A DNA stretch of 64,000 nucleotides from Klebsormidium nitens (lineage: Eukaryota > Streptophyta > Klebsormidiophyceae > Klebsormidiales > Klebsormidiaceae), in assembly GCA_000708835.1 (NCBI GenBank), contig DF237058.1, positions 124,001 through 188,000 of the forward strand, given 5' to 3'. The notes beneath the pieces are model-generated. The model was given only the letters and a program-made list of their open reading frames with translations, had not been told where the DNA came from and ran no database searches. Of this stretch, positions 45,549-58,254 are shown one piece after another; the stretch's first letter is position 1, and every line of letters begins with the position of its first letter. A program made the translations under genes and the position numbers.

Positions 45549-47912
45549 GATCAGGCGGAGGTTTTGAATAGGGGGTGGTAAGAAAGTGGGGCTTGGTTAG
45601 AGAGGGTAAAATCGAGCAGAATTAGAGCAGAAACAAGTGGACATTTTTGAAAGGGACAAATGCACATATGGGCGATCTGAGATGTGGAAAACTAGTAGAG
45701 GGGAAGCGTATGGCGATTCCGCCGATCAACCAACGGTCGCCCTGCTTAGGAAAGTAAATGTAACGTCGAGGATACTTTAGTTTCCAGTGCAGCTGAGAGT
45801 CAGGTCCGAGATTCCTGGAAGGATCTGTATAGGGTCTTCTTTGTCCTAGCATCTTTGCGAAACAAACGCACGTACAAACGAAGGGGCGCAGCTCACAGAG
45901 AAACCCGTTTCCCATGTACAGAAGACGTTATGGAACTTTGCTGCGCCAAAAGAAAACGTGACATCAGCTCCTTTAATTTCCTGCCGTTAAGGTGATAGTG
46001 GGGTGCTCCCTGACCAAGGTGCGTTCCGAGAAAGCGGCCTTTGTTGAGTGATCGCATGCCGCCTCTAGTGGTGACCTGTAATGTTTTACGTGTGAGCCCC
46101 GGACCCAGATCTTTGGATTAGAAGAGTGTGCGCTACTGTTGCAGCATACTCTTGCATAACCCAGTAAAGTCTGCTCCGGCCTAATCTTAACGAGTGGTAC
46201 CGCCATGCGCGCTTCTGGTCTTCATCCGTAACGATCCGTCCGTTGTCAATCGTGAGCAAGGCGGACCCTGCCATTGCCGAATATCCTCGAGCACCTCAAT
46301 CTCAGCGAGTATGAAGACAAGCTTGGTACTCAGTTTGCTTGTCGTCTTGACATAACTCGACGGCTTCAACTGATCCATCTGCGTACTCCTAAGGCACGTG
46401 CCACGCCGGGTTTACAACGAAGTCACGAGGATTGAGCTGGTTGCGTGTGAGTTAAGCATCAATTGATGTAACTTCCAAGCAAGCCATCCCGGCTGGTATT
46501 GCGTCAGAGATGTACATCATGCATAACGTTATGCACAAACCTATGCTTTGGAAGTTGGCCTATACGGCCCAGCCAGAGCCTGATTGACGGTCACCGCGGG
46601 TCACCACGGTACGAAACTGGTGATAACTGGAATTGAAGCGGCCAGAGCAATACGTGTATCGCGCGCGTGATCTACTTGCAGGTATACGCACGCATGCAAT
46701 GTTTGACTAAGGGGCCCTTAGCACGCGAGCATGCAAGGTAAATCTACCGGCCAAAGAAGGGCCGCCGCACCTGGCATCCGATCGCTCATGCGTGTCTAAC
46801 ATGCCGGCCGGCACCCACGGTGCGCTAGTTAGTTGAGCAACATTGGCACCGGCGTCTGTACAACATAATGGTGGGTGGGGGCGGCCTGGCCATATGCATC
46901 GTGTCTTTAAGCTAGTATTGTACGCGTGTAGTGACGTACTTAAGCCTCAGCCTGTTTTCGAAGGTATTGAACGTACCGCGTCGAACATAATGATCGTTGA
47001 CGGTTCCAATGGTCTTTGTCTCGCACATTGAGTTCTTTTCAGGTCAGTTCCTGTTGTACAATCTAATGTTAACCACTCACTCGTTTTGGGCCACCTTAAC
47101 TTACATCAGATTCGCTTACAAACCCATGGCTTCTTATTTCTCTCCTGCTGCCCTTGCTGTACAAAGTCTCTCGCTCAGTTACTCAATCCAACAGATAACA
47201 TTGCCCTAAATCACCTTACCCCTACTTTGAGCCTAGACCACGGAAGTACGGCAATGTCAATCCTCGAATCAAGGTGAATGGATAGCACGAAACGGGCTTC
47301 AAGTCCCCTTAGTTGACACCGTACACAAACACAGCAGCCCCGAATCTGTGGTTCTCTGCGATCCAAATGTACAAACGCTAACTTCCTGATACAACCCTAG
47401 CGTCTACTCTAAATTCACCAAATCTGCACAAAACTACTAAGCGACCTTTCCGCGCTGATGAGCCAAATGGCCACCTAAACGTCTACAAAGAAAGAAAATG
47501 CTGAAGTGGTTAGCTCTAGATCTGAAGATATGCAATTGAGGCTGTATCTACCACAAGAAACATTCAGAACGGTGCACTCCATACTATGGAGGACGGCCCT
47601 ATACCGATTGAAAGATCAACGGTGCACGGAGTCCTCTAAGTGTGGCGTAGCGTCAGCAAAAGCACTTTGCGGAATGAAGTCAAAGCCGGGTTGAGCAGAA
47701 GACCCAAGACGAGGCGAGTAGAGCACAATCGGTTTACCGCCAATGTTCGGAATCCTTCGGAATCAGAGACTTGGCACTCGCCCTACCGAAGTTTGTAAAG
47801 ACAGATTTGGCACCTAGCCATACTCGACACCTGGCAAACCTCTCTATAGAAAAAGTTAACGTGTGATACTCACCAACACAATGACCTGGCTCGAATGCGT
47901 TTGCGCGGTGCG
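45549..47912. other. Intergenic interval, no supported gene
   Basis: About 2.4 kb between two convergent genes. Only short open frames occur, with no family-like stretches. The 46.5-47.0 kb part is rich in short palindromic words (catgc, gccggc). No RNA gene or element is recognised. Confidence 0.5.
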
Positions 47913-49955
47913 TCAGGCCTGCTTGCGCTCCTTGAGGGCAAACACCTCAACCAGGCGCTTCTGGGCTCCCAATTGCAGGGTCTCGAGGATTCGCGGCTGT
48001 CCCGTCAGGTGTTCCACGAGTGCTGCAATTTGACCGGTGACGACTTTCAAATGATGGGGGCTAAAAGAATCGATTTAACAATTTGAGAGGAGAGGGGCTA
48101 AAAGAATCGATTTAACAATTTGAGAGGAGATGCAGGTCTTAGAAAGGAATACTGCTCAAATAACGATTGGAGTGAGCAAAACCAAGTTTTGACCAAAACG
48201 CGACTTGTTGGCAGACGTACATGCTGACATGAAGTCAAGGGAAGAGTCCAAAACACGGACAAGAATCAATTTCTCAAACTATGTCCAGTTGCTGAGCCGT
48301 TGATGCCTTCCATGAATAGAGGGTTGAATAGTGTCTCGTCATCGAAGAATATCAATTGAGCTTACATAAAGGATTGACCCGTGAGGAACACAGCCTCCCT
48401 CTCAAGTTTCGTAGGAGATGTCATTCTGGATGTCTCAAGAATGACTTCACTGGCAAAGACAGAACGTTCCCGGTACGTCACAGGAAACAGAGACGATGTG
48501 CAGGATATGACACGGGAAGAAACAGGACTGCAGAAGGGAATTAGACGTGCCATCTGTGTGCGTGTAACAGTTGTTCCGCACGAGGTGCAGCCTGGAGTCC
48601 CACTTATTGTGGAAGTCGACCGCCTCCTCGATGCTCCGTTTTGATTCGCCTACCAGCCAGCAGTTCTTCCGCGGTAGCCGGCTCAGCCGGGATTGACGTA
48701 AGATGCCTGGCAAAAGTGAAGGTTTCGGTGAGCCAAGAGAAGCAAGGAGATACAGCGACCATATGGAAGACCAATCAAGCTGGACATGCAACCCAATCCC
48801 GCAATTGAAACATGAAGGGATGTTTCTGGATCTGCGCAACGGATAGTGCAGCAAGCTTGTGCCCATGTTGAGAAAGGGCTAGAAGTATGTTGCAATAACT
48901 GTCAAACAATCCTTGCAGCACCTAAACAGGAGAGCCTCTCAGGAGTGCGCTTTGTCATACTCACACGAGTCAACATACTTGGGAACATACAGCCCAGGCC
49001 TTTCTTGCGAGATGATTGACGCTTTACCTGGGGACGTTCTGCCAGTCAGCAGCGTGAAGCAGACGCTGGGGCTCTCGGGGTCCACTGGCCGGAAGTCAAA
49101 GCAAACACACTGTGCAGAACAGATGCACGTCAGAGTCCTTTTGGAAGGTTCATATGCCCCGTAGGAACCGAAACAGCAATCTGCACGATTCACAAGGCTA
49201 CCAATGATCTCAAGGCAAACAATGAGCGGAGTCAAAATGTTTCAACAAAGTTGAGCTAGATTGTTTGTACTTAAAGAGCCTTCTAGGTACGTCAAGACTA
49301 CTCGCACATAGAAACATTTTTCGCAGCTTTGAAGCTCCATCATAATTTTAAGGCTGTCCCATCCAACACTGGGGGTTAGCCTCCCAAGCTGGTGCGCCCT
49401 GGAGCTTACCTTCCCATCAGGCCCTTCCACCAGCGTCATTGCATGCTCCATCCGCTGCTTGAAGGCAACTCGTGTGAAATCAACCGCTGCCGCCAGGATT
49501 CCATTGGGGAGGTCCAGTGGAACCAGAATAATGTACACCCGTAGACCACCTGAGCCTGCCGGGGTTTTGGCGCCGTTATTTTCTTCTGCATGCTCAGGGA
49601 TTGTATCTACTGCATCCAGAGTGGCTGCTGAAACCTTGACTTGTCTGGTTGTGCTGGCCAGAATTTGGTGTGCTTTTCTTGCTGTTTTAGAAACCTTTGA
49701 GTTGCCCAAAGGAACTCCTTCAACACGCCTGCCCGAGAATGCCCCGGGCCATAAATTGGCCAAATGTGCATAAGAGTTGGCTTTGAATGTGCGAGCGTGC
49801 CGAGAGACCGAATCTTGGTGAAGTGCACGAGCTACTGCTAGCTGTGAGCTTGTTGAATGCAGATTTGCTGCGGATGGAGAATGCTGACCACCACGTATAT
49901 GCCCAGTGTCTGAATATAGGAGGCCTCGGACCTTTTCAACTGTAGCGCACGCCAT
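47913..49955 (-). CDS. Conserved plant-type protein of unknown function
   Basis: Four minus-strand exons, 49955-49410, 49109-49028, 48706-48551 and 48022-47913, with closing phases, encode about 297 residues. The first ~120 residues look like a plastid or mitochondrial presequence (Ser/Ala/Arg/His-rich). Conserved-looking blocks follow: VYIILVPLDLPNGIL, MEHAMTLVEGPDGK, CFDFRPVDPES, RKNCWLVGESKRSIEEAV, WDSRLHLVRNNCYTHTD and LVEHLTG. I recall similar proteins in land plants without an assigned function. The order His (EHA) then Cys (NNC) resembles NlpC/P60- or LRAT-like folds, a speculation only. The third intron appears to start with GC (GATG|gcacgt) rather than GT; the nearby GT gives the wrong phase. 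A TATA-like tatataa lies only about 15 bases upstream of the ATG. It is divergent from RAF1. Confidence 0.75.
48057..48130. repeat. Perfect 37-bp tandem duplication in an intron
   Basis: The 37-base unit at 48057-48093 is repeated exactly at 48094-48130. It sits in the intron just upstream (in gene direction) of the last exon of the conserved protein at 47913-49955. The exact identity shows a very recent event. Confidence 0.9.
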
Positions 49956-50559
49956 TGGAGGACTGATTATATAGGGGGACCAAGAGGCTGCATTGACCTG
50001 CAGGGCTCGCCTCGTCTAATTGCCCCCCCACCGCCCAGCGCCCCTGCGGCTGGCTGCTGCAGGCAGCTCTGAGAGTGATATCCTGATCTTCAACTTCAAG
50101 CAAAGGAGGGAGGAGGTTCTATTAAAATTACTGGTTGGAGTCTGGACGAATAAATTACCCTACATTGACAAAGTACAAAGGCCCATTATTGCACCCATAC
50201 GCCGATGCTTCTCTGAGGTGGATGGGCCGCGGCGCATGACGGCGCACAACGACAGAGCTCCTTTCTTCGTAAAAAACTTGCCTATTTCAAATGATAATAC
50301 AGGACTATCGATAGTAGATATCAGGTCGCCTATGACGACAAACGTAGGAAATCTTGGAAGAGTTGCCTCTCACACGAGGCCGGACAAAGAGAAGTGCACC
50401 ATGTCATGATGTGCTTTCTTCCACGTTCGTCGTCGTTTGCAACATTCTACTACTAGAGTCTAGGATAGACGCCATTCTTTTTCCCTTCTTCTTTCTCCCT
50501 TCAGAATCTAAGTTCAAGTTCAGTCTTCGTTCTTCCGAGTTTTATCACCAAAGGCGACA

Positions 50560-52424
50560 ATGCAGGCAGCCACAGCTCTGAGCAGGGGTCCTCTCGCAGG
50601 GCCTTCCTCATTCTCCCACAGAACCACCACCTCATCAGAAGTCTCTCAACTCCGCATTCCGTCCAGCCGACTCCCCTTCTCGCAGCCCTTCTCCTTCCCA
50701 AGCAAAATCCAGAATGGCCACCGGTGGCTTTGCCAGGCAGCGAATGAACCCAGCCTATACCAGCCGTTTAGACCACCCCCATCGGTTGCACCACCAGAAG
50801 AGGAGACTGTGCAGGGTACCAAAGAAGAGATGCTGCAGAGGCTAACTGAGAGGATGGGTTTGTGGCATGAATGGGCACCACTTATCTCGCTCCTGCAGAA
50901 ACAAGGCGTGAGCCCCAAGGAGATTGATGAGGTGACGGGTCTGACAGGGGTGGAGCAGAACATGACGGTGGTTGGTGCGCAGGTGAGAATTGGTCAGATG
51001 CAGCAGAGATCCAAAAGCCAAGGGAATTGTCAAAAAGGTGCATACCTGCATGAGCAGAGGAACAGTTGCTGTTATTATTCAAGAGGTGGTCACAGCACGG
51101 TAAGGGTCTGGCTTGACAGTTTCGAGAAAAACTTTGGACACTTCAACATCGCCGCTGCTGGGGAACCAGCGAATGTTGAGACAATCATTCAGAAGTTTCC
51201 TTTGGAACTACTAGATTGAATTGCCGGCATGGACGTGGCTTGATTTTGAGAGAGAGCCTGAAGGCATCAATCTAGATCTTGAACCTGTCTAGTTCGTCTC
51301 AAAGAGGATTAGGATTTACTACAAGCGGCAGGCTCTTGTTCCAGAGAGTGGAGTTGCTCAACTGTGCTTCTCCCGCTTTCATACGAAAAGCTACCATGGT
51401 GCATGGGCCAGCTAATCTAGTACTTTGACTGACATGTCAAGAGTTATGTCGAACTAAGAGAGTACCAAACATTTCTCCTTGTCATGCACCACCACTAGGA
51501 AAAGCAGAATTGACAGCACAAAATTCTCTCCCTCTGCAGGTTTACAAGTCCCTGGGCGCTCAGGGCTTCCCTGAGGATCAGCTCCGCTTCTTTGACATCG
51601 CCGGCTCCGGAGTTCTATACGAGCTGCGTGTTCTGGCCGTCAACCAGAGGCGTAGCGCTGCAGAATACATCATTGATAACAACCTCGACGCAAAGGGGGT
51701 CCGGGAACTAGCCAAGGCAATTAAGGACCACGAACGGAAGCGGGGGGGCGAGGGCCGTGACGCTTTCACACAGGCCCCTGGGGATGCAATGGCTTTCGCT
51801 TTCTATAGAAATGCGAAGGAGGCGAGGAGCGAACAGGAGAGGGAGAGTCTATTGGAACAGGGATTGAGCGTGGTAGTCACGGAAGCGGGCCGGAAGAAAC
51901 TGGAGGAGCTGCTGATCAAGAACAAGGACGTGAAGAAAAGCGTGACGGCGCGGTTGCAGCTTGTGCGCCTGCAGAGGGACGAGACGACGCCCCGCGCAAT
52001 TCCAGTGGTCGGGGCTCTGTCCGAAGTTTCGGCGGCCGATGTTGAAGCGGCTCCTGTCGCTCGGACGGACACGCTCTTCCCGATTTTCACGACCACGGGG
52101 CATGGGAAGTGGGTGGCGGTTCCAAGCTGGACGGCAATCAGCGAAGCGCAGGCTCCGGTCGGGATTTTGCATCCGGACGCCAAGACACTGCCCGGCGATG
52201 CCGGCGCACGCACGTCTGGAGGACCTGCGTTGGTGGTAGTGAATAGGAACGATAGAGCGTTGTCGGATGAGCATTACTACCTTGTTGAGAAGACAGGTGA
52301 ACCGGGCCTCGCGCTTATCCAGGGGTCAGATGCAGATGCTTCAGGCCAGGTGCTTGGACGGGTTGTCGTGGCTGTACGGCCGCCGTCCAAGAACGAGGAG
52401 ATCGAGGAGATCGACTGGGTCTAA
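50560..52424 (+). CDS. RAF1: Rubisco accumulation factor 1, chloroplastic
   Basis: Chloroplast chaperone that assembles Rubisco large-subunit dimers. Two exons, 50560-50982 and 51540-52424, give 435 residues, the usual plant length. Residues 1 to about 65 are a Ser/Pro/Arg-rich transit peptide. The helical N-terminal domain follows (LTERMGLWHEWAPLISLL, GVSPKEIDEVTGL, then across the junction VYKSLGAQGFPEDQLRFFD, YELRVL, AAEYIIDNNLDAKGVRELAKAIKDHE). A charged linker leads to the C-terminal beta-domain (FPIFTTTGHGKWVAVPSW, ALVVVNRNDRALSDEHYYLV), ending EEIEEIDWV. All expected parts are present. The 604-bp divergent interval to the gene at 49955 contains its promoter; no clear element was recognised. 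Confidence 0.95.
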
Positions 52425-53517
52425 AGATGCGTTGGAACAAATCAGCCAAATTTTGTAGCCTGAGTAGAGTTGACCTGAACATAGGAGATATGATGCGTTG
52501 ACAAATCAATGTCAGGTGGCATGGCGCTTCCCTAGGCATGTTATCTTATGGGAATACCGTGTGAGAGCGCAGAATCAGGACGGAAGATTTGTTCTTCCGC
52601 TTGCAACCCGTTCCACTTAGCTGTGTCAATGTTGGAATGGGAAAGCATCTTACGGTTGATCGAGTCTTACGTTAAGCCCATGCAATTCCATGCAGACCAG
52701 CTCCAGTTCTAGAGCAGCCGCGGTGGTCAGAACCACTTGCAGCGTTTCCATCACCGCTTACAATCAATCACGTGCGCTCCAGGAGCTCTCAATTGCGGCT
52801 GGAGAAAACAAGTACAGAATCACATATTCCACATGCCGACCACTTACATGTGAGCCGGGGGAGGCTGTTTACCGTATGTGTCAGATCAAATTCGTCGGAC
52901 TGCGCCTGATTGTCCAAGACACAATGATGCAATATACTCGCGCACTACAGTCCAACAAACCATTCAAGTACCGACTCAAGTGTATGAATCATTCGAGCTA
53001 GTTACAGACGCAAATTCACGCGCAAGCTGTGGAATCGATCGATGCTGGACACAACTACCAATGCAAGCACAAGCAATTAGAACTTAATATGGTGTATCGG
53101 ACATTGCTTGACTTAATGGAATTCAGACGGTATAGGCCTGACGCTTCGCCGCCTCAGCCTACATTCTGTGCAGCAACTTCCTTGCAGTAGCTCAAGCTCC
53201 ACGACATGCATAAGGACCTAAGTGAATTGCTACATCAGCCCAACTAGTGATGCCCGAGGCATTAGGGTCATATAGAAATCAGTCCGACCAGCATGACTGG
53301 TCGAAAATACTAAATTGACCGTTGCAAATGATGTTCACCTAGATTGATCTCTGGACCTGAGGTAGGACTGGCTTGCAGAATTGCTTCGCTTGCAGTATAC
53401 TCTTCTTTCGGAGGCCCGAACATGTCTCGCGTATTCTAATAGCCAACGAATCCAGCGGGCATGCAGCACTGTCTAATTCCTCCTGCATCGTGATCTCTAG
53501 GAAGCATCTCTAAGATC
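52425..53517. other. Intergenic interval, no supported gene
   Basis: About 1.1 kb between the convergent 3' ends of RAF1 and the aldo/keto reductase. A 103-codon plus-strand frame at 52690-53001 has no family-like features. Nothing else is supported. Confidence 0.5.
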
Positions 53518-56500
53518 TCAACTGACGGAGACGTCTCCTTGCGGCTTACGCCCCTTGGCCAACACCACATCTATCGTAGCGAGATCTTCGCCGTCCAACT
53601 CAAATGTAAACAGCCGTCGATGATCCTCCACGTGGTTGGCGTTCCGGGCCCCAATGATTATTGCCGCGACTGTGGGCCGTTGGAGGACCCACTTGGACGA
53701 GACGTTTGCAACGTCAGTCGAGTGCTTGTCAGCGATGGAGCGAAGACACGTCAGCAGCTCTTGCAGCCAATCCCAGGAGCCCACCTGAGAAAAAAGGTGA
53801 ACGGTCTTATGGGATCGAAGGGCGATCTGATGAACGAAGCTACAAGTGCGGAAACGGACAATCTCAATAGAAGCGCTTGCGATAATTCCTGACATGTAGC
53901 AAATGGCTTCGCGAACGTTCCGAGTCTGCAACGAGAGTTCTGGGACGAGGTACAGCACACAAAAAAATGACGAGGAGAAGGGCAAATTGCTGCCGCCAGA
54001 AGGACCAAATGAGCACTTAATGCATTAAGGTAACCGCAACACCGATCCACATGACTTCTTGACGGTCTCCGCCATCATCTTTGTTCGTCCTTCGCTCGGT
54101 GCATATGGTTTACCTAACCTTGGCATCATTCTTAGCGGTCCATTTGGTCCACCTAATCTTGACACCAAATCTAGAATCAAGTTCTTGTCCAAAGAGCTCA
54201 CCCTTCCCAGCGTGTTGGCATATTTCTGGAGGCTGTACGTGTTGATGGTCTTGGATGCCTGATCGGCGGACACTCCCAAGTATCTGCAAGATCAGCGTTC
54301 GGAAGGGTGTGAATGCGAGCAACCCGCTGTACGAAAAGCGTACGGAGGGGCAAGCTCGGTCGATCGAAGTGCGATCCTGAACGAACCAGAAACGGGGTCG
54401 CAAAGACAAACAGAAGGACCGAGGCGACTCAAAAAACCGACATTGCATTGAAAGGGATATATCGAGGTGAGTATGCGGCCACGTGTGAGCAGAAGAGGAC
54501 GGTACCTATCATTGTTGGAGCCCCGCAAAAGCAACTTGCAGAGACGAGCCTGTCCGGAGTGCTTATGACTTGGCAAGGTCCATGGCGGCTCTTCTTAGTA
54601 CATCGGACAGTTTGAATTCACTACGGAAACCTCTTTGGTGTGCATGAGCTGGCGGATACTCTTGAGCAAAAGCGGTTATCCAGACGTAGTCCAAATCAGA
54701 AAGTATTTATGGACAACCTTGGGAACAAAGCAACCGCCAAGCTGCGTAAAACCTACGGAAACCCACCACTTGAGAACCATGTTTCGCTCACTTTCTCCCG
54801 TAGACTGCACGTCTTTCCTCCACAAACCATTCAGCAAAAAGGAGAAAAGCTGGCCGCTCACTTGTCGGTCAAAAAGCCCCCCCCGACAGTTCCGAAAGGC
54901 AGCAGGCTGATGTCGTGCTTCTGACAGAAGTCGACCAGGCCGTTCTCGGGCCGTCGGTCCAAGAGCGAGTATTGCACCTGCATCAAACGTGCACACCGAT
55001 TTTTCAGCACAGAACATCGCCCTGTCGTTTGCGGCACAGTGTAAAAGGCGCCGTACGATATGATTGAATGAGAGCGAGCGGAAGGAGGGTCAGAACGTGC
55101 TGCGGCAATGTGTATCAAGGTAGAAACGTTTTGCTCGGCACTGTGCAAAGTGCTTCCTAGTTCCATTTCCAGCTGTCTCAAGACCTGCTGTTCCACAAAG
55201 AGACGTGTAATTGTCAAGCAAACTTCAACAATATGTAATGCAAAGACCAGCCCGCTTTCTGGATCAATTGAATAGATTGAAGATAGATAAGAGACGGATA
55301 GCAAGGAAGCACCTGGTTGGCCGCGATTTTGACGCCCGCCGAGACCATTTCCTCAAGCTGCTTTGTGGCGAGGTTGGTGACTGCCACTGCCCGAATCTTG
55401 CCCTTTTCCTGGACGAAGAAAGGACCTGTAAGTCCACGACCCGTCTCCGAGATCTCAAGATTCCAAAGATGCACGGCAGCTCTTGTGCGAGAAAGTCTAG
55501 CGTCTGTCGTCGCTTGCCAGGGTGAAAGCCTCCGGTTCTCTACGAGGTGTGGGTGTCTATGTAAGTTTATGTCCAAGGTGTGGGTGTCTACATGCGTTTA
55601 CTTAAGCGCTGCAACAGCAAACCATTCTTTCCAAGACTTGTGGTGAGTGCCCGTTTAACAAGCCCTGCTTGTTGGGCAAGATTATAAGAGTGCATTCTGA
55701 AGTCTTCAAAAGGCAGTCTATTTTCAGAATGCTTCGAAGCAGCGTTTGGCTGCCAGTTTTCGGAAGATGTCCAGAACAAATGGCTTGATCAGACCGCAAC
55801 CTGTGCTTCATTGCCTCAATCCTTATGCGGGTCAAGGGCAGAAACGCGAACCACTGGTCGAAACGTGAACCACAACCTGTCTTCGCCTTGAAAACGGCCT
55901 TCCTTACCTGAAGCGCTTGGAGCGCCTGCGCTGCTTTCACATAGTTGCGCACCGAATAGTCTTGCCAGTACATCTGAACTAGATCGAGGGAGTCCACCCC
56001 CAGGTGCTGGCGAGAGAGATCGATCTTTTGCTCCACGGCCTGGAGGCTCACGTTCTGCTGAGAGCTTCCAAAGAAGCAGCACTTGGTGAAAACCTGCACA
56101 GGGGGACGGCTGCAGCGGGTCTGGTAAACTTGGCAGATAAAAGCGAATAATAAGGGCAATAAACGTGCGATGATAAGTGCGATGAAAAACACGAATGATG
56201 AGGGCAACGAGAGATTGGATCCCTCAACGTCATTTGTTTACATGGCTCCGACTGCGGGGAGCCCCCACTAAAGACTTGAGATTTGGTACGAGTCTAATCT
56301 GCCAGGCCCTGCGTGAATAGGAACAAAATCTCCGGACCACGTCTCGATCTTTCGATTGTAAGGTGAAAGTCAAGAGCGCTGACCAGTCGAGCCAGAAAAC
56401 TCCGAGCGTGCAGTCCATCTCTTCTCCACAAAAAGCCTTGTACGTATTCTGACGCCTCTTCAGTGAAACAGGTTGTGACGCTGAAGTGTTCAGGTGCGCT

Positions 56501-57761
56501 TTCAAAAGGCAGCCCCAACGCGAAATGATAAAATCCAGAAGGCTGCGCTAGGTTTCGGATGTGATTTCTCTTTTAGATAGGTCAGTCTGAAAGGACCACA
56601 AAGAAAAGCTGTCTTTCGTGGACGACAAAAGCGTCAAAGCATATCTGTTGATGAGCATGCAAACACGAGAGGCCTGATCCCTAAACGTTCAAAGCATACA
56701 CATATATAGAAGGGCGAAAGGTTCTTACTCTTTCGTTTTACGCAAGTAGTCCCCTATGAGGGACTCGGAGGGGCCGTAGATATCGGCGGTGTCAAACGTT
56801 GTGATCCCAGCATTGACAAATGGCTGGAAATCTTCGACCGCTGCTTTGCCGGTGGTCCGATCGGTGCTGCGGTCGCCCCTGTGACCACCTGGAGAAAAGC
56901 ACCGAACCAGACAATGTCACTATGACGTCAGCAGATGCAAACTTCTGCAAGGCTAGACCAGACGATTTTCTAACACTGGCAGAAGCAGCTCCACTTTGAC
57001 GTACTGGCGCCTATTATTGTTCCTCAAGGGCCGCCAAACCCCTTTTGCTGTACATCCTTTCAATGGCAAACTTAGTAGGTGCAGACCGCTGGATAGTCAG
57101 TACTCTGTTCGCAGTCCAAAAGAAACAAGACCTATCAGGCATAGCCCTGCTTCTCTCTTCCTTTTGTCATCATGTCTTCCCTTCATCAACAAAGATACAG
57201 ACCTTTGTTAGTATCCGAACTCGAAAACAGGAACTTGGAACCCTTGCTAAAAACCATTGAAGCTGCCTCATCGGGGGCGTTCACATTACCAACTAACATA
57301 TGACTAATGCAGGTTGCCTCCACAAAGTATAACCCACCTGCCAGCTGCCAGCAGCCCTTGATGACAGCAGACGGTGCCAAACCTGGTGCAATCTCCTTCC
57401 CAATTGGAACCTTTGGCAGGGTGCTTGCATCAGCACCTTCCGCTGCTGAGGCACTTGGACCTTCTGAAGATGCCATGGCTACTGCCAAGCCAGTCCCCAC
57501 GAGAAGCTTTCTTCTGCTTGGATTGACCACTGCCTGGATCCGACTTTCCAGATGGTTCTCCTGAGGCTGCAGAGAGTGTGGTGGCTCGCTGGAAGTGTAG
57601 CGCGGCTTTGCAGAGCTACATGCATGAAACAGACGGTGCGGGCGGCGAGTTTGCAATGCTGTGGCCTGGAATCTTTGACACCTACCAAAAGCTGGGCCAA
57701 TGCTGGCAAACCCCCTGGCAGCCGATGCTGATGCGCAGCTGCTGACCGCTGGTGCTGCCAT
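53518..57761 (-). CDS. Plastid aldo/keto reductase with twin-arginine signal
   Basis: NAD(P)H-dependent oxidoreductase of the aldo/keto reductase superfamily, most like the uncharacterised plant At2g27680 type; substrate unknown. Minus-strand exons: 57761-57338, 56888-56729, 56109-55908, 55408-55313, 54977-54862, 54283-54202 and 53784-53518, 448 residues with closing phases. The first ~75 residues fit a transit peptide; then SRRKLLVGTGLAVAMA followed by SASA looks like a twin-arginine thylakoid signal with a cleavage site. The barrel follows: VIKGCWQLAGGHRGDR, ITTFDTADIYGPSE (catalytic Asp and Tyr), DLVQMYWQDY (Q-Y in place of the usual H of LxxxHW), IRAVAVTNL, NQVQYSLLDRRP, LLPFGTVGGGFL, SLQKYANTL and AIIIGARNANHVEDH. 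The typical HW histidine position reads YW. It is divergent from the isomerase gene. Confidence 0.9.
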
Positions 57762-58254
57762 TCTTTGCAATCCTTGCAGATTTCAGTGAGCAGGACTCTT
57801 CTGTTCAGTGCTTCGTCATGCTGAGGAGCACTTAAATTACGTAAGATTGGGTTTCCCGACGACACCCGTCGCTTAACCTGAAAAGGTGGCCTGCCAGCCC
57901 TTGCCGTTGCACTCCCGGTTTTCGAATATGGATTGGGTTTGAAACGAGTTTCTTTCCCAATTCAGAAAAGCCGTCGTGTCCCGGTACAAGCGCTGTCCAG
58001 AGACTAACTTGGAAGAACTTGGTTAGTCAAAACCCTCGCTGCTGACTCAGTCCGGCCACTCTGCGCACTCACGAATTTTCTAGCCTGTTTCTAGGCAGAG
58101 TCGAGCTAGCTGGACAATTTTCCAGTTTGCAGTCTGCAGCTGGCCAGCGCCTCCATTTGTGGCAAAGAAGAGGACTGCAGGAGGGTGCTAAGTTGCAAGG
58201 CTAAGAGAAGGGCCGTCCATCGTCAAATCGGAGCTCAGCACATTGCGCAGGCCA

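Noticed and set aside
53539-53892. 117-codon plus-strand open frame
   Set aside because: Antisense to the last exon of the aldo/keto reductase.
54100-54175. Two similar ~36-base segments (ggtttacctaaccttggcat and ggtccacctaatcttgacac)
   Set aside because: They lie inside a reductase intron, match only partly and are not at a junction; too weak to report as a repeat feature.
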